Source: Apostichopus japonicus (taxonomy: Eukaryota > Echinodermata > Holothuroidea > Aspidochirotida > Stichopodidae). From it: 64,000 nucleotides of DNA. The notes beneath the pieces are model-generated. The model was not told the DNA's origin, did not search any database, and saw only the letters and a program-made list of their open reading frames with translations. Shown here one piece after another: positions 1-13,519 of this stretch (its first letter is position 1; every line of letters starts with the position of its first letter). The stretch is taken from assembly GCF_037975245.1 (NCBI RefSeq), contig NC_092568.1, positions 29,330,001-29,394,000 on the forward strand, in the 5' to 3' direction. The translations under genes and the position numbers were made by a program.

Positions 1-398
1 ATGCAGTTTAAAGTACGATATATACTTCACATTTATCAATTATAAAACACTGTATGATCTGCAGCGCAAGTTTGTTAAATTATGTCATATGCTATCACTA
101 TGTTGTGGTTATTATTCCTTAGGTTTCCAGTTTTGTCAGGCGAGAAGGATCAACAAATCAGTGACAAACTATCACTGGTTTAAACGAAGGGATATTTACA
201 CCGGATCATTTTTGTTTATTCTGGTTGGTGTGTACGTTGTGTTATAGTTTAGCATCATGGACACAACATGATCAAATGTCTGTTCGGGCCTCTGCGGATT
301 GCCTAAATAATACTCTTACTTATACAGGTACATTGAGATAATTAACGTTGTGGACAATCCATCCTTCGAAAGTGGACCCATTAACCGATTTAACTTAC

Positions 399-877
399 CG
401 AAGTAAATTAGAGTTGAGGAAGTAGCCATTCCGATAGAGATGGCACCTAGTAGACAACCTATGTGAGTCAATTGTACCAGCATATAGTCATTTCTCAGTG
501 AACGAGATCCAACAAGCTTATAGAAGAGAATTGGACCAGCTACCTGTCCAACGACAGCTCCAACCTGACAACAAATACAACAATAAAACTGAACAGCAGG
601 TTGAAAAAAAAATGTTTAAGAAAAACAGGTTTCCTGAGAATGCAGCATACAATCAAAACAAATGTATAAGATTATACAATATCTACTTTGCAGTTTGTAA
701 TATGCTGCAGTGATATATCGGTGTATAATTTTACCAGATCGTATATGCCGAGTACTCCCGAGTATGTAAAATCATGGATAATGAGTGTGTAAACAGTTAT
801 CCGAGAACAAGTTATATCAGCTCCAAATACCGAGTACTTCCGAGTATCATCTTCATCATCGTCATCGTCATCATCGT

Positions 878-908
<31 letters not shown>

Positions 909-981
909 ATCATCATCATCGTCGTCATCGTCATCGCCATCGCCATCGTCATCGTCATCATCATCGTCATCATCGTCGTCG

Positions 982-1075
<94 letters not shown>

Positions 1076-2636
1076 TAGAAGACACTTCGACACGTCTTAA
1101 CGGTATATTACATTTAATTTAAAAACATAATTAATTAAATGTTAAGAAATTGAATACAATAGACATATTACTAAACTACTGCAAAGACCAGCACGTCAAT
1201 ACTACATACAAAGAGAATTGTTGAAGTCTTACCTGTCGTAATGCTATGAATATTCCATACGTAGTTGGAGCCCACTCAAATGGAGACCTTTGTGTATACA
1301 ACATCACAATGTTGCCCTCGGCTGTGATCGATAAAGCGAAATGTTAATAAACCAAAAAGTATATTTAATCATATAAAAACCTTAATAAATATCAGTTTCT
1401 TTTCGCCCCGATTATAGCAAATTTAGCATACGGATGATCTGCTGCTCACGAAATTAAATGTTGTCATCAAGTAAAAATGCCCCCCCCCCCAACCTATCCA
1501 AATGCTCCCTCTCGCAGTGTCTGCAGTGTCTTATTCGCTTACTGTGCTGATTTCACTAATGGCGGCCAGGGGTTTCCATTCCTACAAGTTCAAAAGGATC
1601 AAAAGTTTAAAACAACCTTAGTTGATGTTATACCACTCCCAAGCCACCGAAACACAAGCACACTATATAATGTCCATCGGAAATATTTATTCCTCTGCAC
1701 ATATAGAAAAAGTCCTACCTTCACCTGTTGAGTCCCACATAAGCACAAATCGGTCGTGATGTGGATTCTGTTATGGTGTGTAACTGACTACTTCACAAAT
1801 TTTTATTTATTTATATCTATACGGTGCCGGTTTATATATTAATGTGTACCTACCCATGAATGTTCCAGTAGAAACAACATTCTTAATTGACGTCTTTTAC
1901 CGGCATCGCTTCCAGACAGTAATGTTTGAGCACCAGTCTTTATGTTTTGAACAATCTCACGTATAACACCACCGTCTGTTTTCGCTTTCTCCTTTTGCAC
2001 AACTACGTTTTCCACAAAGAAGTGAATCAGAGATACTGAGACAATAGAGCAAACAATACACACCACGAAGGCAGTTCTGTCAGACACCATGCCTGACGTC
2101 ACCATGCCTGCAATAGCACCCAGACCCATAAATGACATCGTCTTACTGAGCCTTTCCGTCCGGGATTCTTCCAGAGTGGTGTCGGTGATGTAGTTAGATA
2201 TGGAAGTCATGAACGACATCATCCCACCGCTGCCACCAAGGAAGAGGCCAGCTAATACTAAATACCCCCACCACAATCCGACAGACGTGGCTTGAATTAG
2301 TAATACAATCGCGAACAAGAGCAACCCGACACACGGGAGTAACATGACTGGTTTCCGTCCTATCCGATCGCTGGCTGCTCCTAAAATTAATGACATCACA
2401 GCTCCGGGGACGTCAGTTGAGACAGACTGCATCGTCATGTATTGGGACGCCTCCGCTTGAACTTTGTCCTGAATCTCGGGATGCTTATTGATATCGGCAC
2501 ACACGGATGCGTCATGATCCCGGACACATATGCGCTGGAGGATCATGTTCTGTGTGACTGGCCATTGGATCACGATACCAAATATATACGAAAATAGGCA
2601 AATTGGTAAGACGTTTCTACGTAAGAAGTCTTTCAT
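399..2636 (-). CDS. SLC46-family MFS transporter (proton-coupled folate transporter-like), 3' end missing
   Basis: Three minus-strand exons join in frame: 2636-1850, 1321-1233 and 564-399. The donor at 1849 (GTACAC) leaves phase 1, and the acceptor before 1321 supplies the two bases that complete an Ala codon. The later donors are GTAAGA and GTAAGT. The first exon encodes a hydrophobic N-terminus, a Cys-containing extracellular loop, a second membrane segment and the MFS motif-A-like SDRIGRKP. The second exon reads EGNIVMLYTQRSPFEW and the third carries further membrane helices (VGAVVGQVAG, GCLLGAISIGMA). This order and these motifs fit SLC46 proteins, which move folates or related solutes with protons. 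I start at the ATG at 2636 because an acceptor (TATCAG) lies at 2683 and a non-coding exon probably precedes it. About 347 residues are visible. The family is usually 450-480, so the last helices must lie left of position 1. The exact paralogue and substrate are unknown. Confidence 0.85.
846..1075. repeat. TCA/TCG trinucleotide microsatellite in an SLC46 intron
   Basis: About 230 bases of TCA, TCG and a few GCC/TCC units. The last 85 or so bases are pure TCA and the first half is interrupted. It lies inside the intron between the SLC46 exons at 1233 and 564. It is open in most frames, giving spurious poly-Asp, poly-His and poly-Ile readings. Confidence 0.95.
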
Positions 2637-4494
2637 GATTGAACTATTGAACGCCGAACGACCTCGATCGGTGACTCCCAATCTGATAGAAAAATGTGAA
2701 AATCAGAAACTACATTTCAAACCAGAAATCATGAATTTGAGAATATGAGGATGTTATATTGTTACCTGTCACAGTTAGTAATATAATATCGGTGCATATC
2801 AAAATTATATATTCGACATGCCGAATCTATTCTAAAAACTTCGAGTCCTTAACGACCGACCCACTAAGAAAATATTGTCGCTCAGTCACTTTAGGTAGCG
2901 CTTTCTCGCTCGTACATTTCATAAAAGAGGAACAACAGTGAACATGTACACGGGTGTGTTACGTAATAGACATAGTTCAGATGCGGATGTAATAGCCATG
3001 TGATTGAAGTTGCATACATTGCAACAGCTATGTTTTTATTTTAGCATCCTTATACAATCTTGCATTGAAACACGTTCAGCTGTAGTCTGTGTAAATCGTC
3101 ATTATTTGTTGATGTGCATGACCTCAGTGGAATGGTTCTGATAAAAAACGTTATATATATCATCAATGGTTCAGAATTTTAAACACTGATGATTAAAGGA
3201 TTTTTTAGTACACAGACAAGGACAAAAAATGATATGACCGGAAGACCGGAAGGACTGGATCCCATTTTCACTATATAATTCCTTTAAGAAGAAGAAACAA
3301 CCTTCGACGGTCAATGATATAAATCTGTCATTATGCGGAGTTTTGTGGAATGGACCTGTCACATGTAAAAAATAACAGTGTTAAACTGGAAATAACTGTA
3401 TTTGCATACAATACATGTAATTGTAGTGCGCGGTGTTGATATTCAATCGAGGGATATTCAATCGAGGGTCTTGGTTACTGCGACCCTTTTGACGTTTTTT
3501 TTCGGTCATGAAAAGCTAGGTTGGCGTTTGGTCCTTTAACGTAGACCAAGACTATATGCTATGTTGTGTAATGTTTTTAAAGAGAATTCTAGCTAACATG
3601 CGCCTGAAATACAAACGAAGAAAACGTGACTAAAACCATCACATATTTACGGAAAACCAAGCTCATTAACGGATGTCAATCACTGCAATCATCCGGTTTC
3701 GGACGTGAAAGAGAATACACAGAGTATTGGACACCGATTGGTGTAATTGAACAATATTATTGTATCCTCGCCTAGTTAGCGAAATTTAACGAACATTCAA
3801 TGGATTTTACCGAAGGCCTGGTAGTATTATATGTAAGTAGTGATATAACACTGACATTCAACACAAAACCAGATTCCGCCATTGTACAAATGCATATATA
3901 GTTAACATTCATATCCACATAAAATTTATGCAAATAATTGCTACATATACTCCTAACAGTTATGTAAATTCACTCTCATATACATGTGTGTTTGCCCATC
4001 CGAAACATATTTTTTGCATCGGAAAATGTGCAAACTTTTTGCTTTCATTCAACGTTTCAGTTTTGTTGAAATTTTGCAATCTATTGCAACAATTTGCATC
4101 TAAGCCCCCGTAATTAACCATATTTTCCAATGTCCCCCCATTTATTTGCTTGGGGGTGGAATATTTTTCAGCCCCCTCCCCCCATATATTTGGACGACAA
4201 TCGTAATGTCTTGTGTAAGAGAAGAATTTCCAAGGATTCAGTTGAGCCCATCTTTGTATAGGGGTTCTAAATGCATCACACTGCACCATTTGATGTCTAA
4301 AAGTGCCCAATTTTCCGGGGTCATTACCCGATCAACCCCTAGATAGCTCACTCCTTAGGCGCAAACCCTCCTCGGTATCGTAATCATTTTACTTCATCAA
4401 CCACATATCAGGCCTTCTTTAACATACTATAACGAGGGGCCGTGGCTCCCATACGGTCCAATCATTCAGCTCATTTAGTCTCGATACAGGTTTC

Positions 4495-6565
4495 CAGGGG
4501 CGTAGCCAGGATTTTCAAAGCTGTAGGCACTATCTGAGCGGAGCGCCACCATCGGTTGGCGCGGAGCGTACAAGAAAATTTTTGGTTTTATAAACCCCCC
4601 AGATGGCCGGAAACGGCCCTTCCCGAGTGTTCATTCTGGTTCCCTGGCCAGATGCTAACTTGAGACACCTCTTTCAATATCACTTTTAAACCCAAAAACA
4701 AACGAGTTAATATAGTACGTTATGCAATATTATACAACACCTTATTGTATTCTGGTCATTTGATTGGTCAAATTGCTCGTTTATTGCATGCAAAATCCGC
4801 TCTATTCCACTCTATGAAATAGAACCATGGGTTATATTTTTTATAGCACTTTTTTCAATAGTAAGATCAGAGAAACCTGTCTGTTCAAAACAATCTGTTG
4901 CATGAGTGCATTTTACCCGTCTTAATATATATAATATGTTGTATAAAACAAATATTGAATGGTTTTTCCATTCGTGCAATAGTGCAAATATTCATGAGTT
5001 GGAAGATGTAATGTCCCATTCAACGAGGCGCAGCCGAGTTGAATGGAACATTGCACTCATAACCATTCATTATTTGTATACTACATAATGCATTTAAAAT
5101 TAGCAAGGTACATGTACGGAGTAGTCTTACTTTTCAAATTGTGATACTTGTAGATACAAAGAAAGGCCAGAATTGTCTTTGATACAACTAAAGCCAGTAA
5201 TTGTCTTTGCTACAACTGTAACTAGTAAATGTTTTAAGTTAGCCTAATAAGAGAAGGCGAGAGCTATCCGACGATTGCCATCTGATGCAAATATCTTCAG
5301 CACAGCATCAACGTCAATTGCAAAGTCTCTGTGGATGTCAGTAGAGTAGCCAGGATTTTTTTTCAGTGGGGGGGGGGCGCTGGGGGGTTGACCATTTCCC
5401 GGGTGGGCGTCTTGTAACTATCTAAGCGGAGCGCCACCATCGGTTGGCGCGAAGCGTACCAAGAAAATTTCAGATTTCAATATCTGCCAGATCGCTGGAG
5501 ATGGCACTTGCCAGGCTGGATAACAGCTATCTAGTTGCGTAATTTCGGGAGAAAATTACAAATTCGTCACTCAGGAAATCTGCAATAAAGTTCATGCAGC
5601 CTTAATTTTTGGTGAATTATTTCAGTTATTAGAGATTCCAATTGACATCAACATTAGAACCCAGTACAAGTTGACAAATGATGGGGCGAACTGGGAACCC
5701 CAGCCCCATTTTGCCCTATGTTTGGATAGAATACCCCTCATTTGTTCAACCCATGACAACTAACAATCTGTGAATAAGTTTACTTCGAAATGGGCACATT
5801 ATATTGCAACAAGTCGGTCAAGGAATGACCCCAGGGCCTTAGATATAGGCCTATAGGAACGATACCCCAAAATGTCCCCGGACATACTATAGGTGAAGGA
5901 AGCTATCCGCCGCGACTGCATGTGCGACTGCGGTCGAAGGGTCGTTCATGAGTGGTCATCATGGAGATTCGAGACCGTTCAGACCAGTAATATATTTTTC
6001 GCACATGCAATTTTTTTTCGACACCCAAAATCCCAGTGGGAGGGCGACAAGCTTTCATGGGGGCTGTCTCACCCACGCCCCCCCCCCCCTTGGTTACACC
6101 ACTGGTGGATTTGCATGAGTGCCAAACCGCTGAATTTCTCTTCATTCATTGTAGAACGCACGTAGTTTTTTATTCTGCGCATTGCGCTGAAAGACCTTTC
6201 AGCATTTGCCGAAGCTATTGGCATAGTTAATCATGGTTAGTATTAATTAGATGTTAAAAACCTGACAAGATCGGATCCTAGTCTTTTTCGGCGGGAAGAG
6301 TGTTAAATGAAACGGCACGCGATAGAAATTACAGCCTAGATGACAGAAGAATAGGTCACCCAATTTAGCCATATTCTTGCTACGTTCATTTCAATAGTTT
6401 TTCCTGTCTAGACTCTTAAACTCGTCCAGCAAGCTTATGGATTTTGAATTATGGGTGTTTAAAAAAAAAAGATAACTTGGCCAAAAAAATTGTGGGCCCG
6501 GGCCTACAAACTGGCTACGCCCTGTAGGCCCGGGCCTACAGTGCTACATACTGGCTACGCCCCTG
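4495..6565. mobile_element. Composite of nested hAT-like element fragments
   Basis: The left end is CAGGGGCGTAGCCAGG at 4495-4510 and the right end is CTGGCTACGCCCCTG at 6551-6565, an inverted match. A second right-end copy lies at 6511-6524. The sequence GGTTTC flanks both outer ends, but a clean 8-bp target duplication is not present. Two copies of the shared subterminal module (starting AAGCGGAGCGCCACC or a close variant) lie at about 4529-4630 and 5417-5515. The second is preceded by CAGTAGAGTAGCCAGG near 5340. No transposase reading frame was seen. Probably several nested insertions. Confidence 0.6.
4941..5081. repeat. Small fold-back element (MITE-like)
   Basis: The ends GTATAAAACAAATATTGAATGG and CCATTCATTATTTGTATAC are near-inverted repeats around a core containing CGAGGCGCAGCCGAG. 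A related GAGGCGCAG fragment occurs near 23811. It lies inside the 4.5-6.6 kb composite. The family is not identified. Confidence 0.5.
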
Positions 6566-7637
6566 GTTTCATAGGGAGAGGCATGACTATATATAATCAC
6601 TAAAATAGGTATAGCGTTTATATGCAGGCTTACCTTAGGCCTATCATGAACATATGAAAGTGTCAGAACCTGAAATCCGTTATCATGATAACACACAATA
6701 ATAGGTCGTTTGTATTTTGTACTATAGTCAAAATCGAATGCTGAAAATAAGCATTTTGTAATTACGTGGGGGATTTCAACCTGATATTTGGATCTTACCT
6801 TTATGAAGAAAAAACGGTGGTGCTTGGTATGTATCCAATATTCTTGGAAGCTAAAACAGAATTTGAAGATCCCACTCTTCGTTGAACACAAGCTTTGACA
6901 AGAATGATTACAGTAAAAGATTTTAAAAAAAAGTGTGACTTGGACAACAAGTCATTGATACAGTGTTAGTCACTAATGATGCAACAATTCTTTGATACAC
7001 ACGTGTATATACCGTACTGTACGGATCTGGTACAGTTATCCTATGAATAGAGATTGTGTGCAATCGAGGGGGAAGGATTTGCTCGCTCACTTTAGTACCT
7101 GCGTGACTATGCAAACAGATTTAAGATAACAATCCATGGAAGCCATGAACTACCTCCGCAGCGATAGGGTCATTGTTGTTATCTGCCAATACCTATGGAT
7201 GCAAGTGGATGCCATAAAAATATAATCAAGAAGTGTCACACGGTATTGGTTATTTACCCATTTAAAAAGTCACCAAAAATAGAGCCTACGCACAAAAATG
7301 AAACGATGATCATAGTGCTGATACAATTTCAGTTCCAGCTTTCTACATTGAACAGAAAGCTACGCCCTCAAACTAAAACAAGGCTCGAAGTGCTTCCTGA
7401 ACAGTGCAAACACGTTGCTTGAGTAAATAACATGATAAAAAATTTGAGGAAAGCAGCACTACAGGCTCTTGTTACAATATCAGTTGTTCAATAGTATGAG
7501 AAGTGATTCTAGTTCAGTGCGCCCAGCTTTTATTCAACAACAGCAGAGAAATTAATTTCTGTGAGTGCGAACATCAGTCGCACTCGGCTTACTTCGTTTC
7601 CCTTATTTTTCTGCCTTTGTACCAATTATCCATCACA

Positions 7638-8484
7638 ATGAGTTCTCGTTCCCTTGTCGCAGTAGCTCTCATTTCATTATCAGGGTTCGGTGGTTGGCTT
7701 CTAATGAGAGGTATATCACCATCAACAGAAGAACTCAAGAAGGTAGCCTCATATTGTTTTAATGCACGGATGGGTTTCGCTACATTGGTACTGTGTTACA
7801 TAATCGGCTAATTTAGGCAGCGTGCTGGTGGATTGTGGGATGTACTGATTACCAAACATTAATTTTGTGTCCAAGGTCGTTAGGAATGTTCGCTTTAATG
7901 CTTTGACTGTCATGCGTATTCCTTAATCTACAGTATGTATAGGCTAACGAGATTTTAAATGTTTTGTCTGTTTCATAATCATAGAGAATACTCTCCCATT
8001 AACCTTCTCACTTTTGTGTGTGCTTCATACATAACTTAGTCGGCTAACAATAGGATCCCCAACTCATAGGACTGTAAGCACTTGGATGTGTCATGAATAC
8101 CTCTTCATCTAAAGACAGACAGAAACTTTAAGGATAATATTTGATATGTGTCCATGATTTACTTTCAGTTATGTCATAAACTTACTACAGAGGACAATAA
8201 AAATTTCAAATGCATAACCATGGTCATTCAAACTTTAGTTAACAAACCTTTCGTAAGATGATTTGATATACATCATATGGTATCAGTATTGCTTTGACAA
8301 TTTTGTAGTTCTTTTCTGAAATGAATTATTACTGTTTGTTTTAAATCAATTACAACAGAAACTACCTGAAGGCAATCCAGTTAATTATTCACAATCACAA
8401 AGAGATGCCCAGAAGTTAATGGATGCCCTGAGGGCTGCAGCTGATAATCCAGAACCGATTTACAAAACTTGGAAAAAAGATTGA
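7638..8484 (+). CDS. UQCC3: UQCC3-like mitochondrial complex III assembly factor
   Basis: Two exons, 7638-7742 and 8359-8484, join in phase 0 (AAG|GTAGCC ... ACAACAG|AAA) and encode 76 residues. The N-terminus is one hydrophobic helix (about residues 5-25, ending LLMRGISPS). A charged stretch EELKKKLPEGNP and an amphipathic helix (SQRDAQKLMDALRAAAD) follow, with a YKTWKKD end. UQCC3 (C11orf83/CBP4-type) proteins share this plan: a membrane anchor followed by a short helix facing the intermembrane space, close to 90 residues. They stabilise early cytochrome b intermediates. An in-frame upstream ATG at 7503 exists, but the homologous part begins at MSSRSLVAV, so I choose 7638. The family call rests on layout and short remembered matches. 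Another single-pass mitochondrial protein is the main alternative. Confidence 0.65.
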
Positions 8485-11400
8485 AGAAGCAATGACAACC
8501 TGAAATGGTGAGAAAAGAAGATTCAGAGGATGAAGCCAAACTACATATCATCACAAGACATACAATAACTTATAGTGAAGTTCAAATTTCACCAACAAAT
8601 ATCTTGCAATTGAACTTATCTCCATAGACAAGTGAACCACAGTAATTTATAGCTTCATTGCATGATTTTTTTCAAGGAAGACTTTACTGTAGATGTTGGA
8701 TTCCAGGGGAGGTATAAAAGTACAGTAGCATTAATTACCTTTATTTCAAAGTGCATTGATATAATATTGAATATCTTTTGCCAGCAGTATAGCTTCATGC
8801 TATTGGAGTGTTTGTGTGTGAGAGTACTGTATATGACATTAATAATCTGCAAATCCTTCAGAATAGTTGCACTCAATACGGCACATTACCGACACCAGGG
8901 GATACAAAACTGCAGATGGCAGTTATCAGTTAATTTAAAAAAAGAGAGTCATTGTATTTCTAAAAAGGTAAGAAAAATAAATATTATTCTGATTTTTGGA
9001 AAATTAGAAACAAAATTCAAATGATAAATTTGTATTCCCTTTATGACAGTCTCACATTCTATTAGACTGAACAAAAATGTGAGAGGAGTGAACGAGGAAC
9101 TAGCCATTTGTTACACTGACTGCTGTTAAGTTTGTCTTGCTCTTAGACTCCACTTATTTTACGTGTTATCATCTCATACGCAGAATTTTTTTTATTTTTT
9201 TTATTAGAAAAGACTGAAAATTGTCAGCAATTGTGGACAGCTTAAATTCATGGAGATGATTAAAGTAAAATTACAAGTTACATACTAACACTTCAAAATA
9301 TTTTTCTGTGAAGTTTATTAGAGGGCCTGACATTTTGGTCTCAAGCACGGAATCTTTTTCAAAGGTTTACAAAATATTTTTCTGATATCAACAGATACCA
9401 GAAGCATGAAATCACAGTAAGAAGCTGGGTATGGGAATAGATGATCTGCTAGTTCATAATTAATATAAATGTGCTAATAGTGGCAGGGTTGGCAGCAATT
9501 GCGGAAGCAAAGTTCTGAGAGTAAAGTTAAAGAGTACAGTACATAAAACTAGTTATTACTGAATGTATTTTACAAAATATATATTTATATCATTGTAAAT
9601 CATCAAACAATAATACAGAACAAGCTTTTATTTCATACTTGTGACAAGTACTGACATCTTATTCTTAATATCATGTCTCAGGGAGATGTCAACTTTAACT
9701 GTCACCTCCAATGGAAGGTATATATTAAAGGAGCTGTCAAATGTCAGCCATAGTGTCTCAATATTACATGTAACATATATATATATATATATATATGAAT
9801 AATCACATAAATAGTTTGCAGTGAACATAGAAAGGAGTCATATTTGAATTGTGACCTCAATAAAAGTTGTCTCTGCAATAAATACAACCATGTCAGTGTT
9901 ATGTGTTATTTGAGGTGTAGATTTTGGAAGATGTTATTAGAACAAATATTGAGGACATATCTTTATCTCAAATAACCTTGGCCCTCATCAGAAACAGTTT
10001 TGGGATCTTTAAAAAGCCTTAAATCTATTTGTCCAAAAGCACCGTAGGATAATTAAGTTTCTAATATTCCTAGCTATTGATCTTGTTCACTTGAAATGAC
10101 CTATGACCTCCACCAAAAGTAAAGCTGTAAAATGTTTGCATATTGCAAGTTTTATTTTATGTTGCAATCAGTGCAATGGTCTGAAAACATCAAATACATA
10201 CTGTACTTCAAATTTTAAGACATGTAGGATAGGGCCATCACCCAATTGTGAGGCATTTAACTCCTCAAGTTTAACTGGGTTAGCGTTTCTAACATTAAGT
10301 GATAAACCTTTGTACTGCATGGAACAATGACTCGATGGTAAAACAGTCTCAGTTTTCAAAATATATTGTACAAAGCTTGTGAAAGGAGTTACAGTACAGT
10401 GTATATTAGTCTGACTGCCAGCTTTATAGCTTCATTCCTTTTGAAAAGCGTGCAGTTATATGACCTTATAAATGTGCAGTACAATAATTTATGACGTACT
10501 GCCTCAACACGGAATTTGAAACAAAATGGCAAAGTATATATAAAAACCAGAATGCAAAAATGCATTGTGGTTTCGATAATGTAACATCAGCAGTTTTCTT
10601 CATGAATCTGACGTAATGTACAGTGAGGGTGTACATGTTTACAAGGGTTTTACGATTTGACCTCTGATGACCCCAATGCCCTCCACCAAAAACACTAGGC
10701 TTCTTTTAAACAATGTGGTACTCCTTCACATTAAATATGAGGTCTGCCCATGATTCCCTTCTTGAGATATCGTGTTTACGAGGTTTTCATAATTTGACCC
10801 CTGGTGACCCCAAATGACCTCCACCAAAAACAATAGGCTCCTTGTACTCAATGTGGTTCTTTTATTCATCAAATATGAAATTGGTCATACCTTCTCTTCT
10901 TGAGATATCGTGTTTGCAAGGTTTTCACAATTTGACCCCTGGTGACCCCAAATAACCTTTGACCTCCACCAAAAACAATATGCTTCTTGTACTCAATGTG
11001 ATACTTCTAAGCACTACATATGAAATCTGTCTGACCTTCCCTTCTTGAGATATCGTGTTTACAAGCTGGGCGTCACAAACGCACTCACACACCCACATAC
11101 ACACACATACGCCATCATGAATGCATAGGTTATGATTATCATCGATACAGAAGCCCTTGGAACTTGACAAACCTTCTCATCCCTTGCACAATCATTCTCT
11201 TAAAGATCATCAGTACAACCCCCCATCCCCCTCCCCCACCAATATGCTAGATACATCATATTACTGCTATGCTTGCTCAAACTCTAACAAGTAATTCTCT
11301 TCCACCCTCAGGTGTACTCTGTATTGAGATGTTTATTTGTCCAAAAGAATACTTTTTAATGTCTGTAAATAATGTGGAAGATCAGAACTTCACTTAGGTG

Positions 11401-12289
11401 GATCTACATACAGTACCACTACTACAAATGAGGTTCAACTAGGCTTTACTTTTGGAGGCTATGTGTTTCCTAGGTTTTCAGACTTTTGATCTCTCCTGAC
11501 TTCCAATGGCCTTTGACACTTACCAAGCCAATAGGGATCTTGTACTTTACTAAGGTGGATAGAAATACAATGTGGAGTTCTTGCAAGCTTTACTGTTTGA
11601 ATAATTGTGTTTACAAGGTTTTCAGACTTTGACCTCTTATTACCATTGCCCTTCATGTGAAACATTATAGGTTTCTTGAAGTAATTTTGGTGAATCTACA
11701 CACTACGCAAGAAGTTTCACCAAGCTGTGCTATTGCAGTTATAATATAAGCTTTTCAGACTTGGAGCTCTGGTGGCCTCAAATGACCTTTGATTTCCACA
11801 GAAAACAAAAAGTTTCTTGCATCGCTAAGGTGAATCCACATACAAAGTCTGAGCTTCATCCAAGTTTTAGTATAGGAGGTACCATGCAAAACACATTTTT
11901 CATATTGACCACAAATGACCTTTGAACTCCACAAAAACAACAGGGTTCTTGAACTTCTATAGGTAAGTAGGTGACTACATGCTGTGCATGACGGTCACCT
12001 ATGCTTTTCTCTTTGGGAGTTGTCAAGGTTTTCAGACTTCCACATCTGGTGACCTAACATGACCTTTGCAAAAAACTAACTGTCCTGTACTCAAAAATGT
12101 TAGTTCAACTGACCTGTTTCTTCAGAGGCATACTAGTACACATATATATGAACACACAATACCCGCAAGGAATTAAGAAACCATTTTAAATTTACTCCAA
12201 TGTTACAAAAGCAAATACCATAGTCTACTGTACTCACACAATGATCTTAATTTTCTCCACTCTACATGCACTATTCTATTCATGATTTA
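8485..12289. other. UQCC3 3' region and intergenic repeats up to C14orf119
   Basis: No coding exon was seen. The first kilobase should be UQCC3 3' untranslated sequence. A short TA run lies at 9774-9796. From 10.6 kb on it is built of diverged copies of a tandem repeat annotated separately. The two flanking genes converge here. Confidence 0.6.
10637..12070 (-). repeat. DR1-containing tandem repeat, inverted copy with degenerate tail
   Basis: Three units of about 130-145 bases are clear: about 10637-10769, 10770-10908 and 10909-11053. Each contains TTTGACC...GGTGACCCC, CCTCCACCAAAAACA and CTTCTTGAGATATC. The head block at about 11055-11160 (a CA-rich run, then GCCATCATGAATGCAT) also occurs at 52037-52100 in the other orientation. 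From about 11450 to 12070, more diverged units with the same words continue. Related copies lie at 19.4-20.4 and 52.0-52.3 kb. Confidence 0.8.
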
Positions 12290-12634
12290 TTAACTGTTTG
12301 TTGATTTCTGTTGTTGTAATCTGTTGGCAACAATTGTATGAAACTCTTGGACAAAAGCAGGATTCTTCTCTCCAAGATGTCTTACAAATGTGTCTTTTTC
12401 CTTCTCTGACCAATTGTTAAACCATTGTCCAAATAACTTTAATTGACACTGGAACATTGTCGGTGGCTTGTCTTTCACATGGAAGTTTTGCATAGCATCA
12501 AATAATGAGTCAACGTCAGGCGGTACTGCTTTGTTGACTAAATCTGTCATAAAATCTTGAAGCTGAAAACGTCTCCATTGAGTAAACCAGTGAACCACTG
12601 TTGATATTTCCTGCTCTGGCAAAGAATATGCCAT
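12290..12634 (-). CDS. C14orf119: C14orf119 homologue, uncharacterised conserved protein
   Basis: A single coding exon encodes 114 residues starting MAYSLPEQEISTVVHWF. It matches the human C14orf119 pattern: a conserved HWF-x-W-x(2-3)-RxxF/Q start, DLVxKAVPxxxxxLxD, PPxxFxCQLxLxxQWFxxWxExExxxFVRxL, and a C-terminal FVxxFxxxVA helix. The protein is soluble and rich in Trp and Phe. It has no established function that I can state. The human N-terminal extension is absent. An acceptor (AACAG) lies just upstream at about 12648, so an untranslated first exon is likely. Two consecutive TAA stops overlap an AATAAA (12291-12286). The protein family identification is strong from motif order. Confidence 0.85.
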   Translation of the reverse strand: MAYSLPEQEISTVVHWFTQWRRFQLQDFMTDLVNKAVPPDVDSLFDAMQNFHVKDKPPTMFQCQLKLFGQWFNNWSEKEKDTFVRHLGEKNPAFVQEFHTIVANRLQQQKSTNS

Positions 12635-13395
12635 TCCACAATCTGTTAATAGTATGTAAATCAGTCAATTAATATGCCTGGATTTATCATATCTGTTTCA
12701 ACACTTTCTTCCATGAAAGTTTTGCAAATGAGCCATGGTGCACGTAAAGAGGACTTTTCCATCAAGTCTCACACAGAACTTTGTTGTACAGCGTGTATGG
12801 TCTTCTAAATTTTATAACCTGTGTAATGAAGAATAACAACTATGCTTTACATCTTTGGTTAAAGTATACACAATAAAAGTAACCAACAACTAGTCAAATC
12901 ATGAAAGTATCGTACAATACAAACCATGGAGCTATTTCGTTAATAGCTACATGTGCAAACTGCCGTCTCATTGAAACTGTTAAAGTTGCATTTTGTATTC
13001 TGCACTAGTGGAAATGGAATGCATTTGACACCACACTTTAGTCACAATTACGGCAAGCTAAAGAATTTTGCAATAGCAGAGTGACAAGAAAAGCACAAAA
13101 CAGTTGGATCAGTGACAAAGAAACAGTGAAGTGACAAAAACAATGAACCTGATGCCACAGACTACTGTACAGATAAACACATTTCTGAACAATATGTGGT
13201 AGGCAGAACAAAACAAAAATTCTGTGTAGCCTTAAAGAAGTGAATTTTTCAGGTTCACTCTCACAATGTAAAAATAAGAGGAGTAAATTTAGTTCATGTA
13301 CTGTATCAGTGTACACTGAGACATTATTTTGATTCAGGTACATCACCATTCACCACTTCAATGCACTTCTACTGGCTTTACACAATTTATCCTGG

Positions 13396-13450
13396 TCTAA
13401 CCAGGGAGTTGTTACCCAGGGAGTTGTTTATAACAACTCCCTGGTCTAAC
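13396..13450. repeat. Palindromic CCAGGGAGTTGTT hairpin
   Basis: CCAGGGAGTTGTT occurs twice in tandem and then inverted as AACAACTCCCTGG. The unit can fold into a hairpin of at least 13 bp. A second, shorter copy with one changed arm lies at 25064-25104. Confidence 0.75.
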
Positions 13451-13519
13451 TTAGGCCCTGACTGCTAAGCCACAATAAGCAAACAATGGTTTCGAATGAT
13501 TCATGAACCGGTAACTTAC

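Larger units (their letters stand above)
2683..7637. other. Intergenic region between the divergent SLC46-like and UQCC3-like genes
   Basis: No convincing coding exon was seen. The right part (4.5-6.6 kb) is a composite of hAT-like element ends and a small fold-back, annotated separately. The left end should hold the SLC46 promoter and an untranslated first exon. The right end should hold the UQCC3 promoter. Neither start site can be placed from sequence alone. Confidence 0.6.

Noticed and set aside
1..398. Further SLC46 exon in the first 400 bases
   Set aside because: Minus-strand frames show no membrane helices or splice sites with matching phase 1.
672..1100. Open frames encoding poly-Asp, poly-Ile, poly-His and poly-Met proteins
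   Set aside because: All are readings of the TCA/TCG microsatellite in an SLC46 intron; several frames are open at once.
2637..2681. Upstream extension of the SLC46 frame to 2681
   Set aside because: The first codon there is TTG and a splice acceptor lies at 2683; the first ATG with family-like sequence is at 2636.
7503..7637. Upstream in-frame start for the UQCC3-like protein
   Set aside because: Extra residues lack family resemblance; the hydrophobic anchor follows directly after the ATG at 7638.
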